From JBGQDM01 sp041495845 (GTDB taxonomy: Bacteria > Acidobacteriota > Terriglobia > Terriglobales > Acidobacteriaceae), in contig JBGQDM010000005.1 in the NCBI GenBank assembly GCA_041495845.1, positions 1 to 64,000 of the forward strand: a stretch of 64,000 nt of DNA, in the 5' to 3' direction. A program made the translations under genes and the position numbers. Positions 17,896 to 27,043 of the stretch are shown here, piece after piece. The stretch's first letter is position 1. The number at the start of each line of letters is the position of its first letter. The notes beneath the pieces were generated by a model, which saw only the letters and a program-made list of their open reading frames with translations, made no database searches and had not been told where the DNA came from.

Positions 17896-18714
17896 TCACT
17901 TCTGGCACTTCGGACAGTAATGGCTGCTTCTCCCCCCGATCACCACCCGTTGAATCGCCGTCTTGCACCGACGGCACGGCTGCCCTTCGCGCCCATAAAC
18001 CCAGTGCCGAATCTGGAAGAAACCTTCCTCGCCGTCCGCCCCCACGTAATCGGAGACTGACGACCCGCCCATCTCGATGGCGTCGCGCAACACCCGCTGC
18101 AACGCCCGATACAGCAGTCGCAACTCCGCCCGCGTCAATGACGCTGCCCGCCGCCGTGGCCGCACCCGCGCCCGCGCCAGCGACTCATCCGCATAAATGT
18201 TGCCCACGCCCCGCAACAGTTTCTGGTTCAGCAGCGCACTCTTGATCGGTGTTTTCCGCCCACGAAAGAACCCGGCAAACGTTTCCAGATCGACCTCCAG
18301 CGGCTCTGCTCCGCCCGGATCGAACCCCGCTTCTGTCCGCACGCTCAGCTTGCCGAACATTCGTGCATCGACAAAACGCACCTCGCGCCCGGAAGCCAGC
18401 TTCACCACGGCATGCGTGTGTTTCGCCGTTTCCGTTTGCGCGTCGCAGACCAGCATCCGCCCCGTCATCCCCAGATGGACGATCCACTGCGCCCGCCCGC
18501 CGCCTCCGCCCGTCGGCTCCAGATCAAACACAATATGTTTTCCCATGCGCCGCACCTGCGCAATCCGGCGACGCTCGAGTGTTTTCGCCATCAGTTCCGG
18601 CGGCGATTTCATCGGCTGTGGGCGCGACCCCAGCCATACCGACTCGATGACGTCTCCCGTAACTCGCTGCGCCAGCCCGCGCGCCACCGTTTCCACTTCA
18701 GGAAGCTCCGGCAT
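17896..18714 (-). CDS. mutM: Formamidopyrimidine-DNA glycosylase (Fpg/MutM)
   Basis: Fpg removes oxidised purines such as 8-oxoguanine and nicks the abasic site. The 272-residue protein begins MPELPEVETVARGL, so Pro2 and Glu3 supply the catalytic residues after Met removal. It has the helix-two-turn-helix (LLRGVGNIYADESLARARV) and the C-terminal zinc finger with CRRC and CPKC 16 residues apart. All hallmarks are intact. Confidence 0.96.
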   Translation of the reverse strand: MPELPEVETVARGLAQRVTGDVIESVWLGSRPQPMKSPPELMAKTLERRRIAQVRRMGKHIVFDLEPTGGGGGRAQWIVHLGMTGRMLVCDAQTETAKHTHAVVKLASGREVRFVDARMFGKLSVRTEAGFDPGGAEPLEVDLETFAGFFRGRKTPIKSALLNQKLLRGVGNIYADESLARARVRPRRRAASLTRAELRLLYRALQRVLRDAIEMGGSSVSDYVGADGEEGFFQIRHWVYGREGQPCRRCKTAIQRVVIGGRSSHYCPKCQK

Positions 18715-18961
18715 GGAACCTAGTCTACAGTCGCCTTCCCCGTGCCTGCGACTGGAGGTCTGCGGGCCGGTAGCGTCCTAAGAATGCGCTGAGATGGCGG
18801 CGGCCTCGGAGACCACGTGTGGGGAATAAACGAGCTTGTGGGATAGTTACGAAAGGCGTAGTATTCTGCTGGCTGAAAGCACCCAATGGCAGTCGGTGTA
18901 CCTTCGACATCTGTTCGCGGGCGGACTTTAGGATCACTCTGATTCTACAGGAGTGTCTCTG

Positions 18962-19924
18962 ATGCCGCCCACAGATGTTTGCGAGCCCTTGGAAATCGGC
19001 GATGCATTTCCTTCCCCCACTTTAAGGCCGATGTTGCTGGAGATGCCCGGTATGGCACCAAAAGAACCGCAGATTGTTCTCACGGGAATGTGGGGTTTCA
19101 TATCGAGGAGTTTGGGAATTCCGGCTTGGGGACAAATCCTCTGCCTTGCAACCCTCGCTCTTGCCGGCGGGGCATTGCACATTGAAATGACCCTCGCCTC
19201 AATTAACACTAAACTTGACTTGATGCCCGCAATGCTTGGCAGGCAGCTCATTTCTGATGCATCCAGGTATGCGGGAAGAGACGAAACAGCCGCACTCAAG
19301 GCTACGGACAATGCAATTGCGCTTATCAGGCTCGCATCCAATAGTCGCTTAAAGGTTCCCACCGATTACTTTTCTGAGACGAGTTCTGCAATTGGCTCAC
19401 TTGCTGCCGCAAGTAGTGGAACAGGTCAACTTTGGGATACCGCGATTTCAGCCCGTCTAGTCTTGGCAGAATATCGTTCCAAGATTGCTCCCATACCTAC
19501 AGATTTTGGCAAAACAGCAGCTACGCATGAGCCTTTGCGAGTCTCCGAAAGCGGTACGGTGGATAGCCGGACATGGCCAGCGGCGACACTCGTGTCCGAG
19601 ATGCCGCCTGGAACAGATTTCCTGATTACAATTGACCCAATCGAGAAGCGCCTACTTTCCGATAATCGCTTTATTGACACGATCGCATTCAAGAACGGAG
19701 AACAAACTTTAGATGGGTTCCATTGGCGTAACGTGGTATTTGTCAACACGCACATCAAGTATTATGGGGGCGAAGTAGAACTTGCAAATGTGCGCTTCGT
19801 TCAATGCACCTTTCAAATTGTCAGAGACTCCCACGGCAGTCAGATGGCGAATTATGTAGCGGTGCTGCCAAGCGAGCCTGTAGTCGTCGGAACCAGACAG
19901 ACCAAACCCGCTGCGGGACTCTAA
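18962..19924 (+). CDS. Hypothetical single-pass membrane protein
   Basis: I do not recognise this protein. From the ATG at 18962, eight bases after CAGGAG, it has 320 residues. A GTG at 18953 is also in frame but touches the ribosome binding site. It has one transmembrane helix at about residues 55-75 (AWGQILCLATLALAGGALHI). The rest, probably outside the cytoplasm, is mixed, with a C-terminal stretch FHWRNVVFVNTHIKYYGGEV then LANVRFVQCTF that resembles irregular pentapeptide-like beta-helix turns. Codon use is more AT-rich than mutM and purA on either side, suggesting recent acquisition. It stands alone between unrelated housekeeping genes. Confidence 0.6.
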   Translation: MPPTDVCEPLEIGDAFPSPTLRPMLLEMPGMAPKEPQIVLTGMWGFISRSLGIPAWGQILCLATLALAGGALHIEMTLASINTKLDLMPAMLGRQLISDASRYAGRDETAALKATDNAIALIRLASNSRLKVPTDYFSETSSAIGSLAAASSGTGQLWDTAISARLVLAEYRSKIAPIPTDFGKTAATHEPLRVSESGTVDSRTWPAATLVSEMPPGTDFLITIDPIEKRLLSDNRFIDTIAFKNGEQTLDGFHWRNVVFVNTHIKYYGGEVELANVRFVQCTFQIVRDSHGSQMANYVAVLPSEPVVVGTRQTKPAAGL

Positions 19925-20134
19925 AAGCTTACCCCTCAACGCACTATTAGGACACCACCCCGCGGGCCGGGGCATTGCCCCTCCACAGCCCTCCACGTTA
20001 TGATGTCTTGTACGCACTACGTTCCCGCAAAACTCCAAGTCTTTCGCCTGTGTTTCGGCTGGCGGGTGAAAAGTGTGTGCATGTCTGTCCCAGCGGTCCC
20101 CGACCGCTATGATTCCTGATCCGGAGTTGCAATT

Positions 20135-21460
20135 TTGAACAGAGGCAGAACTGCGGTCATCATCGGCGCGCAGTGGGGCGACGAAGGCAAGGGCAAGATT
20201 GTGGATGTGCTCTCCGAGCGCTTCACCGTCGTCGCGCGCTATGCCGGCGGCCACAACGCCGGCCACACTGTCATCATCAACGGCAAGAAATTCATCTTGC
20301 AGCTTGTCCCCTGCGGTGTGCTCCGCCCGGGATGCCGCAGCGTCATCGGCAACGGCGTGGTGCTTGATCCGCTCGCCTTCCTCAAGGAAGTCGGCGGTCT
20401 CCGTGGGATGGGCGTCGCCGTGGACGGTCATCTCTTCGTCAGCAACCGGGCCCAGGTCATCCTGCCTTACCATCGCATGATGGAACTCGGTTCGGAAAAC
20501 GCTCCTGGCCGGGTCAAAATCGGCACCACCTCGCGCGGCATCGGCCCTGCTTACGAAGACAAGATGGGCCGTCGCGGGTTGCGTGTCGCCGATCTGCTCG
20601 ACCTCAAACTGCTCCGCACCCACATTGAAAACGCCTGCGCCGAGAAAAACATGATTGCGCACGCGCTCTTCAACTCCGAGCCGCTCGATTCCGACAAGAT
20701 GTACAAGGAATACGCGGCCGCCGCCGAGCAACTCGCGCCTTTTGTCTGCGACACGGCCGCGCTGCTCAACCGCGCCATTGCCGAAGGACATGCCGTAGTG
20801 TTCGAAGGTGCGCAGGGTTCGATGCTCGACATTGATCATGGCACCTATCCCTTTGTCACTTCTTCCAGTGCCACCTCCGGCGGCGCCGTCACCGGCACGG
20901 GTGTTCCGCCGAATGCCATTGACACCGTTATCGGTGTGACTAAGGCCTATTGCACCCGCGTCGGCGGCGGCCCCTTCCCCAGCGAAGCGCTCGACTCCAT
21001 GGGCGAAGTCTTGCGCGCCCGCGGCAACGAATTCGGCGCCGTCACCGGCCGCCCCCGTCGCTGCGGTTGGATGGACTTGCCTCTCCTGCGCTACGCTGGC
21101 ATGATCAACGGCATCAACTGGCTGGTGGTTACCAAACTTGACGTGCTCGATGAACTGGCGGAGATTCCTGTCTGTGTGGGCTACAAACTGGACGGCAAAC
21201 CCACCACCGAAATCCCGCCGCAGGTCAGCGGGTTGGAGCGCCTCGAATGTGTCTACACCAAGATGCCGGGCTGGCGCACTCCCACGCAGGACATTACGAC
21301 GATGGAGAAGCTGCCCAAGGCGGCCCGCGAGTATCTGGCCTTCCTGGAACGCGAGACCGGGGCCCGCATCGGCATGGTCTCTACCGGCCCGGGTCGCGAT
21401 CAGACGATGTACACTGACGCTTTCCAGGCGGCACTGAAGAGCATGGAGAGCGCCGCGTAG
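20135..21460 (+). CDS. purA: Adenylosuccinate synthetase
   Basis: PurA makes adenylosuccinate from IMP, aspartate and GTP, the first committed step to AMP. The 441-residue protein starts NRGRTAVIIGAQWGDEGKGK, then has YAGGHNAGHTVII, SSSATSGGAVTGTGVPP and VTGRPRRCGWMDLPLLRYA. The start appears to be TTG at 20135: CCGGAG ends eight bases upstream and there is no ATG in frame before the GQWGDEGKGK-type motif. The unusual TTG start may lower translation. The gene is monocistronic. Confidence 0.96.
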   Translation: MNRGRTAVIIGAQWGDEGKGKIVDVLSERFTVVARYAGGHNAGHTVIINGKKFILQLVPCGVLRPGCRSVIGNGVVLDPLAFLKEVGGLRGMGVAVDGHLFVSNRAQVILPYHRMMELGSENAPGRVKIGTTSRGIGPAYEDKMGRRGLRVADLLDLKLLRTHIENACAEKNMIAHALFNSEPLDSDKMYKEYAAAAEQLAPFVCDTAALLNRAIAEGHAVVFEGAQGSMLDIDHGTYPFVTSSSATSGGAVTGTGVPPNAIDTVIGVTKAYCTRVGGGPFPSEALDSMGEVLRARGNEFGAVTGRPRRCGWMDLPLLRYAGMINGINWLVVTKLDVLDELAEIPVCVGYKLDGKPTTEIPPQVSGLERLECVYTKMPGWRTPTQDITTMEKLPKAAREYLAFLERETGARIGMVSTGPGRDQTMYTDAFQAALKSMESAA

Positions 21461-21738
21461 CGTTAGGAGACTATTGGGATCGGGCGCGGCTTTAGTCGCG
21501 CCAGCTTGGCGCGGTGAACATCTTGGGCTTCAGTGGGTGCGAGAGAACTGCTCCTTCGTCGGATGTGGTGGGCCGAGAACTGCGGATATCAGCCCCGGAG
21601 GGGCGTTTGCCAATAGCCCGGCGCTTTCAGCGCCGGGGAAAAGTGGGAACACCGAGCCAGTCCCGGAGGGACGACTGAAATTCTCACGCACTCTTCAGCC
21701 CTACGAGTTCTAATTTTTTTGAGGATTGGAGATCAGCA
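21461..21738. repeat. Intergenic region with short palindromic repeats
   Basis: This 278-bp gap holds GC-rich palindromes of the type seen between genes of many acidobacteria: CCCGGCGCTTTCAGCGCCGGG at about 21617-21637 is a near-perfect 21-bp inverted repeat, written here as CCCGGCGCT and AGCGCCGGG, followed by the GTCCCGGAGGGACGACTGAAA-like segment (TCCCGGAGGGA). It looks like a decayed repetitive extragenic element. No gene is seen. Confidence 0.5.
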
Positions 21739-22026
21739 ATGGTGGTGTTGTCGGTAGTCTGGATGGCGAAGGCGGGCCATGAAGCCGAAGTGGCCGGAAT
21801 CTTCAGCAAGCTGCAGGAAGAATCACGCAAGGAACCTGGTTGCACAATGTATGTCGTGCACCGCCACCGCACCGAGCCGCGGCGCTTTTTTCTGTACGAA
21901 CAGTACCAGGACGACGCCGCTCTCGAAGCTCACCGCACCGCCCCACACTTCATGGAATACGCCAGGAAGGCCCTGCCCAAAATCGCCGAGCGCATCGAGG
22001 GCCAGCTCTACGACCTGCTGCCGTAG
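21739..22026 (+). CDS. Antibiotic-biosynthesis-monooxygenase (ABM) domain protein
   Basis: The 95-residue protein is a single ABM/YgiN-like ferredoxin-fold unit (PF03992): VVWMAKAGHEAEVAGIFSKL, SRKEPGCTMYVVHRHRTEPR, FFLYEQYQDDAALEAHRTAP and HFMEYARKALP are the usual blocks. Such dimers oxidise quinols or degrade haem without cofactors, but small members often have unknown substrates. GGAGA lies ten bases before the ATG. It converges with the tautomerase gene with a one-base gap. Confidence 0.83.
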   Translation: MVVLSVVWMAKAGHEAEVAGIFSKLQEESRKEPGCTMYVVHRHRTEPRRFFLYEQYQDDAALEAHRTAPHFMEYARKALPKIAERIEGQLYDLLP

Positions 22027-22027
22027 C

Positions 22028-22216
22028 CTACTTCTTGTCCACCATCAACACGCCGCCGGACGCATAGCTTTCCTTCGAGACCTCGTGGAAGGCCACGACA
22101 ATCGCCTCCCGCCGCGCGCCTGCTTCTTCCGCCATGGCGTCCGTGATCCGCTGCGCCAGTTTGCGCTTCTGTTCGACGGTGCGTCCCGTCAACATCGTGA
22201 CTTGAACCAAAGGCAT
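22028..22216 (-). CDS. 4-oxalocrotonate tautomerase family protein
   Basis: From the ATG at 22216 the protein has 62 residues starting MPLVQVTMLTGRTVEQKRKL. After Met removal Pro1 would be the general base that moves protons in 2-hydroxydienoates and related compounds. It continues AQRITDAMAEEAGARREAIV and ends SYASGGVLMVDKK, typical for the family. I chose this start over a longer frame because Pro must be N-terminal. The biological substrate is unknown. Confidence 0.87.
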   Translation of the reverse strand: MPLVQVTMLTGRTVEQKRKLAQRITDAMAEEAGARREAIVVAFHEVSKESYASGGVLMVDKK

Positions 22217-22311
22217 GGAACACCATCCCCTCTCTTCAACCGGCAGAAAAAGCACGGAACTCCCGCACCAGGAAGATCCGTGCTCATCCGTGAAATCCGT
22301 GGCGAGGCTTG

Positions 22312-22737
22312 CTATTTCGCCAGTTCGTACCCGGCAAAAAAGAAGCTCAGCTCAAAGCGCGCCGTGTCTTCCGCATCCGACCCGTGGATGGCGTTGTGCT
22401 CGATGTTGGTGGCCCACTTCTTGCGGATCGTGCCCTCTTCCGCATTCGCCGGATTGGTGGCCCCCATCAGCTTGCGCAAATCGGCAATGGCATTTTCTTT
22501 TTCCAACGCCAGCACCACAATCGGCCCGCTCGACATGAAGTTCGTCAGCGAATTGTAAAACGGCCGCGCCGCGTGCACCGCATAAAACTGCTCTGCCTGG
22601 TGCTTGGAAATTTCCAGCATCTTGATGCTGAGAATGTGGAAGCCCTGTTTTTCAAACTGTTCGATGATGTCGCCGACCGCGTTCTTCTTCACCGCGTCCG
22701 GCTTGACGATGGTAAGAGTGCGTTGCAGTGTTTTCAT
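22312..22737 (-). CDS. ndk: Nucleoside diphosphate kinase
   Basis: Ndk moves the gamma phosphate from ATP to other nucleoside diphosphates through a phosphohistidine. The 141-residue protein has TLTIVKPDAVKKNAVGDIIE, the nucleotide loop RKLMGATNPANAEEGTIRKK and the active-site His in NIEHNAIHGSDA. Length is normal. It lies 73 bp downstream of sucD in the same direction and may share the sucC-sucD transcript. Confidence 0.96.
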   Translation of the reverse strand: MKTLQRTLTIVKPDAVKKNAVGDIIEQFEKQGFHILSIKMLEISKHQAEQFYAVHAARPFYNSLTNFMSSGPIVVLALEKENAIADLRKLMGATNPANAEEGTIRKKWATNIEHNAIHGSDAEDTARFELSFFFAGYELAK

Positions 22738-22810
22738 AAGTGATGGTTTTGTCCTTGAATCTCGCGGTGTTCTCCGCGTTCTTTGCGCCCTCTGCGGTTC
22801 AGTTCCTCGG

Positions 22811-23689
22811 CTACGCTTTCACGCCCAGCACCGACGCCAGCGTCTCGCCCATCATGGCTGGCGACTCCGCCACTCGGATACCCGCAGCTTCCAGCGCTTT
22901 GATTTTTTCCGCCGCCGTTCCCTTACCGCCGGAAATGATCGCGCCCGCGTGTCCCATGCGCCGGCCCGGCGGCGCAGTCTGCCCGGCGATGAACCCCACC
23001 ACCGGTTTTTTCATATTGCGCTTCACGAAATCCGCCGCCGTTTCTTCCGCGTCGCCGCCAATTTCGCCAATCATGATTACAGCCTCAGTCTGTGGGTCGC
23101 GATTGAACAGGTCCAGCGCATCCACAAAGGTTGTGCCGATGATGGGGTCGCCGCCGATGCCAATGGCCGTGGACTGTCCAATCCCGCGCAGCGTGAGCTG
23201 ATGCACCGCCTCATACGTCAGCGTGCCCGAACGCGATACGATCCCCACGGAACCTTCCTTGTGAATCCGCGCCGGCATGATTCCCACCTTGCATTTTCCG
23301 GGTGAAATGATTCCCGGACAATTCGGCCCAATCAGCCGCGAACGCCGCGACTGCAGAAACTCCCACGCCTTCACCATGTCCAGTGCGGGAATACCTTCCG
23401 TGATGCAGACGATCAAGTCGATCTCGGCATCGGCCGCTTCCATGATGGCGTCCGCAGCCCCGCCCGGCGGCACAAAAATCACCGAGGTGTTCGCCCCTGT
23501 CTTCTCCACCGCTTCCAATACCGTGTTGAAGATCGGCCAACCTTCATGCGTGGTTCCGCCCTTGCCGGGCGTGACACCGCCCACAACTTTGGTTCCGTAC
23601 TCCGCGCAGGCCTTGGCGTGAAACGTCCCTTCACGCCCGGTCAGGCCCTGCACTACCAGCTTCGTTGCTTTGTTAACCAGGATTGCCAT
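22811..23689 (-). CDS. sucD: Succinyl-CoA synthetase subunit alpha
   Basis: SucD binds CoA and carries the phosphohistidine of succinyl-CoA synthetase. The 292-residue protein (ATG at 23689 after GGAGAAGG) has VQGLTGREGTFHAKACAEYG, the CoA site GGVTPGKGGTTHEGWPIFNT, IGPNCPGIISPGKCKVGIMP, and the active-site His in GRRMGHAGAIISGGKGTA. It follows sucC by 26 bp. Confidence 0.97.
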   Translation of the reverse strand: MAILVNKATKLVVQGLTGREGTFHAKACAEYGTKVVGGVTPGKGGTTHEGWPIFNTVLEAVEKTGANTSVIFVPPGGAADAIMEAADAEIDLIVCITEGIPALDMVKAWEFLQSRRSRLIGPNCPGIISPGKCKVGIMPARIHKEGSVGIVSRSGTLTYEAVHQLTLRGIGQSTAIGIGGDPIIGTTFVDALDLFNRDPQTEAVIMIGEIGGDAEETAADFVKRNMKKPVVGFIAGQTAPPGRRMGHAGAIISGGKGTAAEKIKALEAAGIRVAESPAMMGETLASVLGVKA

Positions 23690-23715
23690 GAGTGCCTTCT
23701 CCAAAAAATGTCGCG

Positions 23716-24891
23716 CTACGCCCGCCCGGCTGCCGCTACCACTTTCTCTGCCGCGTCCTTCATTGTTTCCGCCAGGATGAAATTCAATCCTGACTCCGCC
23801 AGGATTTTCTTGCCCTCTTCCACGTTCGTGCCTTCCAGCCGCAGCACCACGGGAAGCTGGATGTTGGTCTTGCGCGCGGCTTCCACCACGCCCGTGGCCA
23901 GCGTGTCCACCCGCAGGATGCCGCCAAAAATATTAATGAGTACGGCCTTCACACTTTTATCGCTGAGCAGAATCTCAAACGCGTGCGCCACTTGTTCGGC
24001 ATTGGCTCCGCCACCCACATCCAGAAAGTTTGCCGGCATGCCGCCCGCGTACTTGATGATGTCCATGGTCGCCATCGCCAACCCGGCGCCATTCACCATG
24101 CAACCTACGTTGCCATCCAGCTTGATGTAGTTCAGGCTGTACTTCGACGCTTCGACTTCGAGTGGGTCTTCTTCCGTGAGGTCGCGCAGGTCTTTCAACT
24201 CGGGATGCTTGAAGAGCGCGTTGTCGTCAAAATTGATCTTCGCGTCCAAGGCAAACAAGCGCCCGTCTTTCGTAGTAATGAACGGATTGATCTCCAGGAG
24301 GGAAGCATCCGTCTCCAGAAATGCTCGATAGAGCCCCCCGAGAAATTTCACCGCTTCGCTGAGTTGCTCCGGCTTCAGGCCCAGCGCAAACGCCAACTTG
24401 CGCGCCTGGAACGCAATCATGCCCATGCCGGGATCCATGTGTTCTTTCAAAATGGCATCGGGATTTTCCGCTGCCACCTGCTCAATGTCCATGCCGCCCG
24501 CCGCCGACGCCATGAAGACTGCTTTCCCTTCGGCACGATCCACCAGAATGCCGAGGTAGAGCTCGCGATCAATTGGCAGCGTCTCTTCGATCAGCAATCG
24601 CCGCACGATGCGCCCTTCCGGCCCGGTCTGGTGGGTCACCAGCGTCATGCCCAGCATTTTTTCGGCGAACTGTCCCGCTTCTTCGACCGACTTGGCAATT
24701 TTCACGCCGCCGCCCTTACCGCGACCGCCGGCATGAATCTGGGCCTTCACCACTACGCCGTTCGCGCCGGAAGAAAAAAGATTCTGGGCGATGCGCACAG
24801 CTTCCTCGTGAGTGGTCGCCATCTCGCCGCGGGGAACCGGCACGCCGTACTTTTTGAGGATTGCCTTCGCCTGGTACTCGTGAATTTTCAT
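23716..24891 (-). CDS. sucC: Succinyl-CoA synthetase subunit beta
   Basis: SucC is the ATP-grasp subunit that, with SucD, makes ATP or GTP from succinyl-CoA in the citric acid cycle. The 391-residue protein starts MKIHEYQAKAILKKYGVPVP, binds nucleotide through VVVKAQIHAGGRGKGGGVK, and ends with MVNGAGLAMATMDIIKYAGG, PANFLDVGGGA and LINIFGGILRVDTLA. Length is standard. It is the first gene of the sucC-sucD(-ndk) unit. Confidence 0.97.
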   Translation of the reverse strand: MKIHEYQAKAILKKYGVPVPRGEMATTHEEAVRIAQNLFSSGANGVVVKAQIHAGGRGKGGGVKIAKSVEEAGQFAEKMLGMTLVTHQTGPEGRIVRRLLIEETLPIDRELYLGILVDRAEGKAVFMASAAGGMDIEQVAAENPDAILKEHMDPGMGMIAFQARKLAFALGLKPEQLSEAVKFLGGLYRAFLETDASLLEINPFITTKDGRLFALDAKINFDDNALFKHPELKDLRDLTEEDPLEVEASKYSLNYIKLDGNVGCMVNGAGLAMATMDIIKYAGGMPANFLDVGGGANAEQVAHAFEILLSDKSVKAVLINIFGGILRVDTLATGVVEAARKTNIQLPVVLRLEGTNVEEGKKILAESGLNFILAETMKDAAEKVVAAAGRA

Positions 24892-25040
24892 GATGATCCC
24901 TGCGTATGAGGTCGCTTACAGCGTTGGTTCCGGGCAGCAAACCATTGATTCTACAGGACGAAGAAGTGTTTCGCCAAGAATTAAGCGAAGCCATCCGCGG
25001 CGCGCGCTCGTGGGCGTTTTTTCCTGTCTCCGGCCGATTT

Positions 25041-25074
25041 GATTAACCTGTAACCGATCTTTTACTGGTTAATC
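25041..25074. promoter_or_regulatory. Inverted repeat between sucC and the DUF1348 gene
   Basis: GATTAACC (25041-25048) and GGTTAATC (25067-25074) form a perfect 8-bp dyad with an 18-bp spacer, in the shared upstream region of the divergent sucC and DUF1348 genes (237 bp in all). The arms also occur as partial extra copies (GTAACC). A regulator binding site is likely; its identity is unknown. Confidence 0.45.
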
Positions 25075-25128
25075 ATATCCTCAGATAACATTGTCGCAGC
25101 CGTTTGTGTCCGCGAAAGCAGGGGGAAC

Positions 25129-25545
25129 ATGGCGTCACCCACCGACATTCGACCGCCGTTTACAGCCGAGACTGCGAAGGCCAAAGTGCAAGCTGCGGAG
25201 AATGCCTGGAATACCCGCGACCCGGAGCGGGTCGCTTTGGCTTACACCGAAGACTCGCAGTGGAGAAACCGCAGCGAATTTCTGCAGGGGCGCGCGGCCA
25301 TCAAAGAGTTCTTGCGCCGCAAATGGGCGAAGGAACTCGATTACCGGTTGAAGAAGGAGTTGTGGACATTTACCGGGAACCGCATCTCCGTGCGTTTTGA
25401 ATATGAGTGGCATGACGAGGCGGGGCAGTGGTATCGGAGCCACGGCAACGAACAGTGGGAATTCGCGTCCGACGGGCTGATGCAGCGGCGCGATGCCAGC
25501 ATCAACGATTATCCGATCAACGAAAGCGAAAGACGCATCCTCTGA
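25129..25545 (+). CDS. DUF1348 (NTF2/SnoaL-like) family protein
   Basis: The 138-residue protein has the NTF2-like cone fold pattern: AKVQAAENAWNTRDPERVAL, YTEDSQWRNRSEFLQGRAAI, and the characteristic YRLKKELWTFTGNRISVRFE and WYRSHGNEQWEF. DUF1348 proteins are small and of unknown function; the fold is shared by enzymes and ligand-binding proteins. The ATG has GGGGGA just upstream. The frame of the next gene begins inside its 3' end, but I place that start further down. Confidence 0.85.
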   Translation: MASPTDIRPPFTAETAKAKVQAAENAWNTRDPERVALAYTEDSQWRNRSEFLQGRAAIKEFLRRKWAKELDYRLKKELWTFTGNRISVRFEYEWHDEAGQWYRSHGNEQWEFASDGLMQRRDASINDYPINESERRIL

Positions 25546-25576
25546 ATGTTCGGGGCTGCTGCAAGTTGAAAGAGAA

Positions 25577-26218
25577 ATGATTATCAAGGAACTTTGGCGG
25601 TATCCGGTGAAGTCGCTGGCGGGCGAGATGCTGCAGCAGGCGCGCCTGTCTGAGTTTGGCGTGGAAGGCGACCGCCGAGTGGTGGTGGTGAGGCCGTCGG
25701 GAAGGGTGATGACGGCGCGAAGCCATCCTCGACTTCTGTCCTTGAAGGGGAGCACCGGCCCGGATGGCGAGCCGCAGATCAACGGGAAGCCATGGTCGGA
25801 TGCGGAAGCGCTGGCGCTGGTGCGCGAGGCGGCGGGTGAAGCGGTGGAGTTGGTAAAAGTGCAGGGCACGGAGAGTTTCGACGTGTTGCCACTTTCGGTG
25901 GCGACGGATGGCGCGGTGGCGTATCTCGGAGTCGACCGGCGTCGCTTCCGGCCGAACATTTTTCTGGGTGGAGTCGAGGGTCTGGCCGAACGCGCGTGGC
26001 AAGGTCGCGCGTTGCATATTGGCAACGTCGTGGTGCGTCTGGTGCAGTTGCGCAGCCGCTGCGTTATGACCACGTGGGACCCGGACACGCAAGTGCAGGA
26101 TCCAAGCGTGCTGCGGCGAATTGTTGAGGAACTGGATGGAAGGCTCTCACTGGATTCAGCGGTGGAGCGGGGCGGAGTGATTCGGGTTGGGGATGAGGTG
26201 GAGTTGGTGCCGAGGTAA
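25577..26218 (+). CDS. MOSC-domain protein (mARC/YcbX-like)
   Basis: The 213-residue protein has an N-terminal MOSC beta-barrel (IIKELWRYPVKSLAGEMLQQ, then FGVEGDRRVVVVRPSGRVMT) and a MOSC domain (VDRRRFRPNIFLGG, WQGRALHIGNVVVRLVQLRS, RCVMTTWDPDTQ). In this family the conserved Cys of RSRCVMTTWDPDT coordinates molybdenum cofactor, so it is probably a small Moco reductase of N-hydroxylated compounds. I chose the ATG at 25577, 31 bp after the DUF1348 stop, because the longer frame adds 28 residues that match nothing in the fold. Confidence 0.85.
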   Translation: MIIKELWRYPVKSLAGEMLQQARLSEFGVEGDRRVVVVRPSGRVMTARSHPRLLSLKGSTGPDGEPQINGKPWSDAEALALVREAAGEAVELVKVQGTESFDVLPLSVATDGAVAYLGVDRRRFRPNIFLGGVEGLAERAWQGRALHIGNVVVRLVQLRSRCVMTTWDPDTQVQDPSVLRRIVEELDGRLSLDSAVERGGVIRVGDEVELVPR

Positions 26219-26343
26219 GAGCCTGCGGTTCAGAGTACAGAGCCGTCAAGGTTAGGGCCAAAGCTTGAAACGCAGAGGGCGCAGAGAAAATCCAAAAGCC
26301 TTGCGGGTGAGGTGATGGTGACCCTTGCCCGCGCCACACAGGC

Positions 26344-26993
26344 TTACTTGTTGTGCTCACGGCGGAGGAAGTTGGTGACCTTGGCGCGATTGCCGCACTC
26401 CTTCATGGCACACCAACGACGATCGCGGCGGCGGGAAACATCGTAGAAATAAAGTTTGCATTTAGGATTGCCACACTTGCGCACTGGGGCAGTCGGGCCT
26501 TCCACAATCAACTCAGCGGCGGAACGGGCGATCGCAATCAGGGTTTTCATGGGGCCATCTTCGCGCATGGCGAACTCGAGAGAATAACGTCCGGGGCGGG
26601 CAGCCTGAAGATAGGGATAACCTTCGGTCCGGCGAAGGATGTGATTGACGTATTCCGTCTGTTCGGGCTGCACCGAGCGGCGGTGGGCCAGGGCGTCGAG
26701 GGCAATGCGAATGGCGCCCGGAGAAAGTCGGCAGCGCGCAGGACGTCAGCGCACTCGCGCCCCCGGAGGAAGCCCAGCGCCTTGGCGGTCATTGGCTCAA
26801 GCGCACCGATGGCCACCAGAAGATCAAGAAAAGCCGCCCAATCGTGGATGGGATCGGGTATGCCGACAGGCGCAACCCCGGAATTGGCAAAATCAATGCA
26901 CAGGCGATTGCCGATCAGGCAGTAGAGCGAAGAGGGAGCGCGCCCAAGCATGGGGTTGAACACGAGTGTGGCGCGTGTCTCGCCCCTTGGCAA
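26344..26993 (-). pseudogene. CGNR zinc-finger (ABATE-domain) regulator, frameshifted
   Basis: Two overlapping minus frames make one broken gene. The upstream frame (from about 26993) encodes the N-terminal ABATE part, CLIGNRLCIDFANS and DWAAFLDLLVAIGALEPMTA, up to about RECADVLRAADF. The downstream frame encodes the continuation, AIRIALDALAHRRSVQPEQT, and the C-terminal zinc finger CGNPKCKLYFYD with RDRRWCAMKECGNRAKV. The switch lies around 26715-26735, consistent with a single-base indel. Intact members are stress-related transcription regulators with CGNR as the DNA-binding end. A sequencing error in this GC-rich stretch would also explain it. Confidence 0.8.
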
Positions 26994-27043
26994 GGGGCGG
27001 CATTGCCAGCGGCGGCCAGCGTGCGTTAGCTTGAAGCTTCCCG

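Noticed and set aside
19709..20839. 376-codon minus-strand frame
   Set aside because: It is the antisense of purA and of the end of the orphan membrane gene, with no motif.
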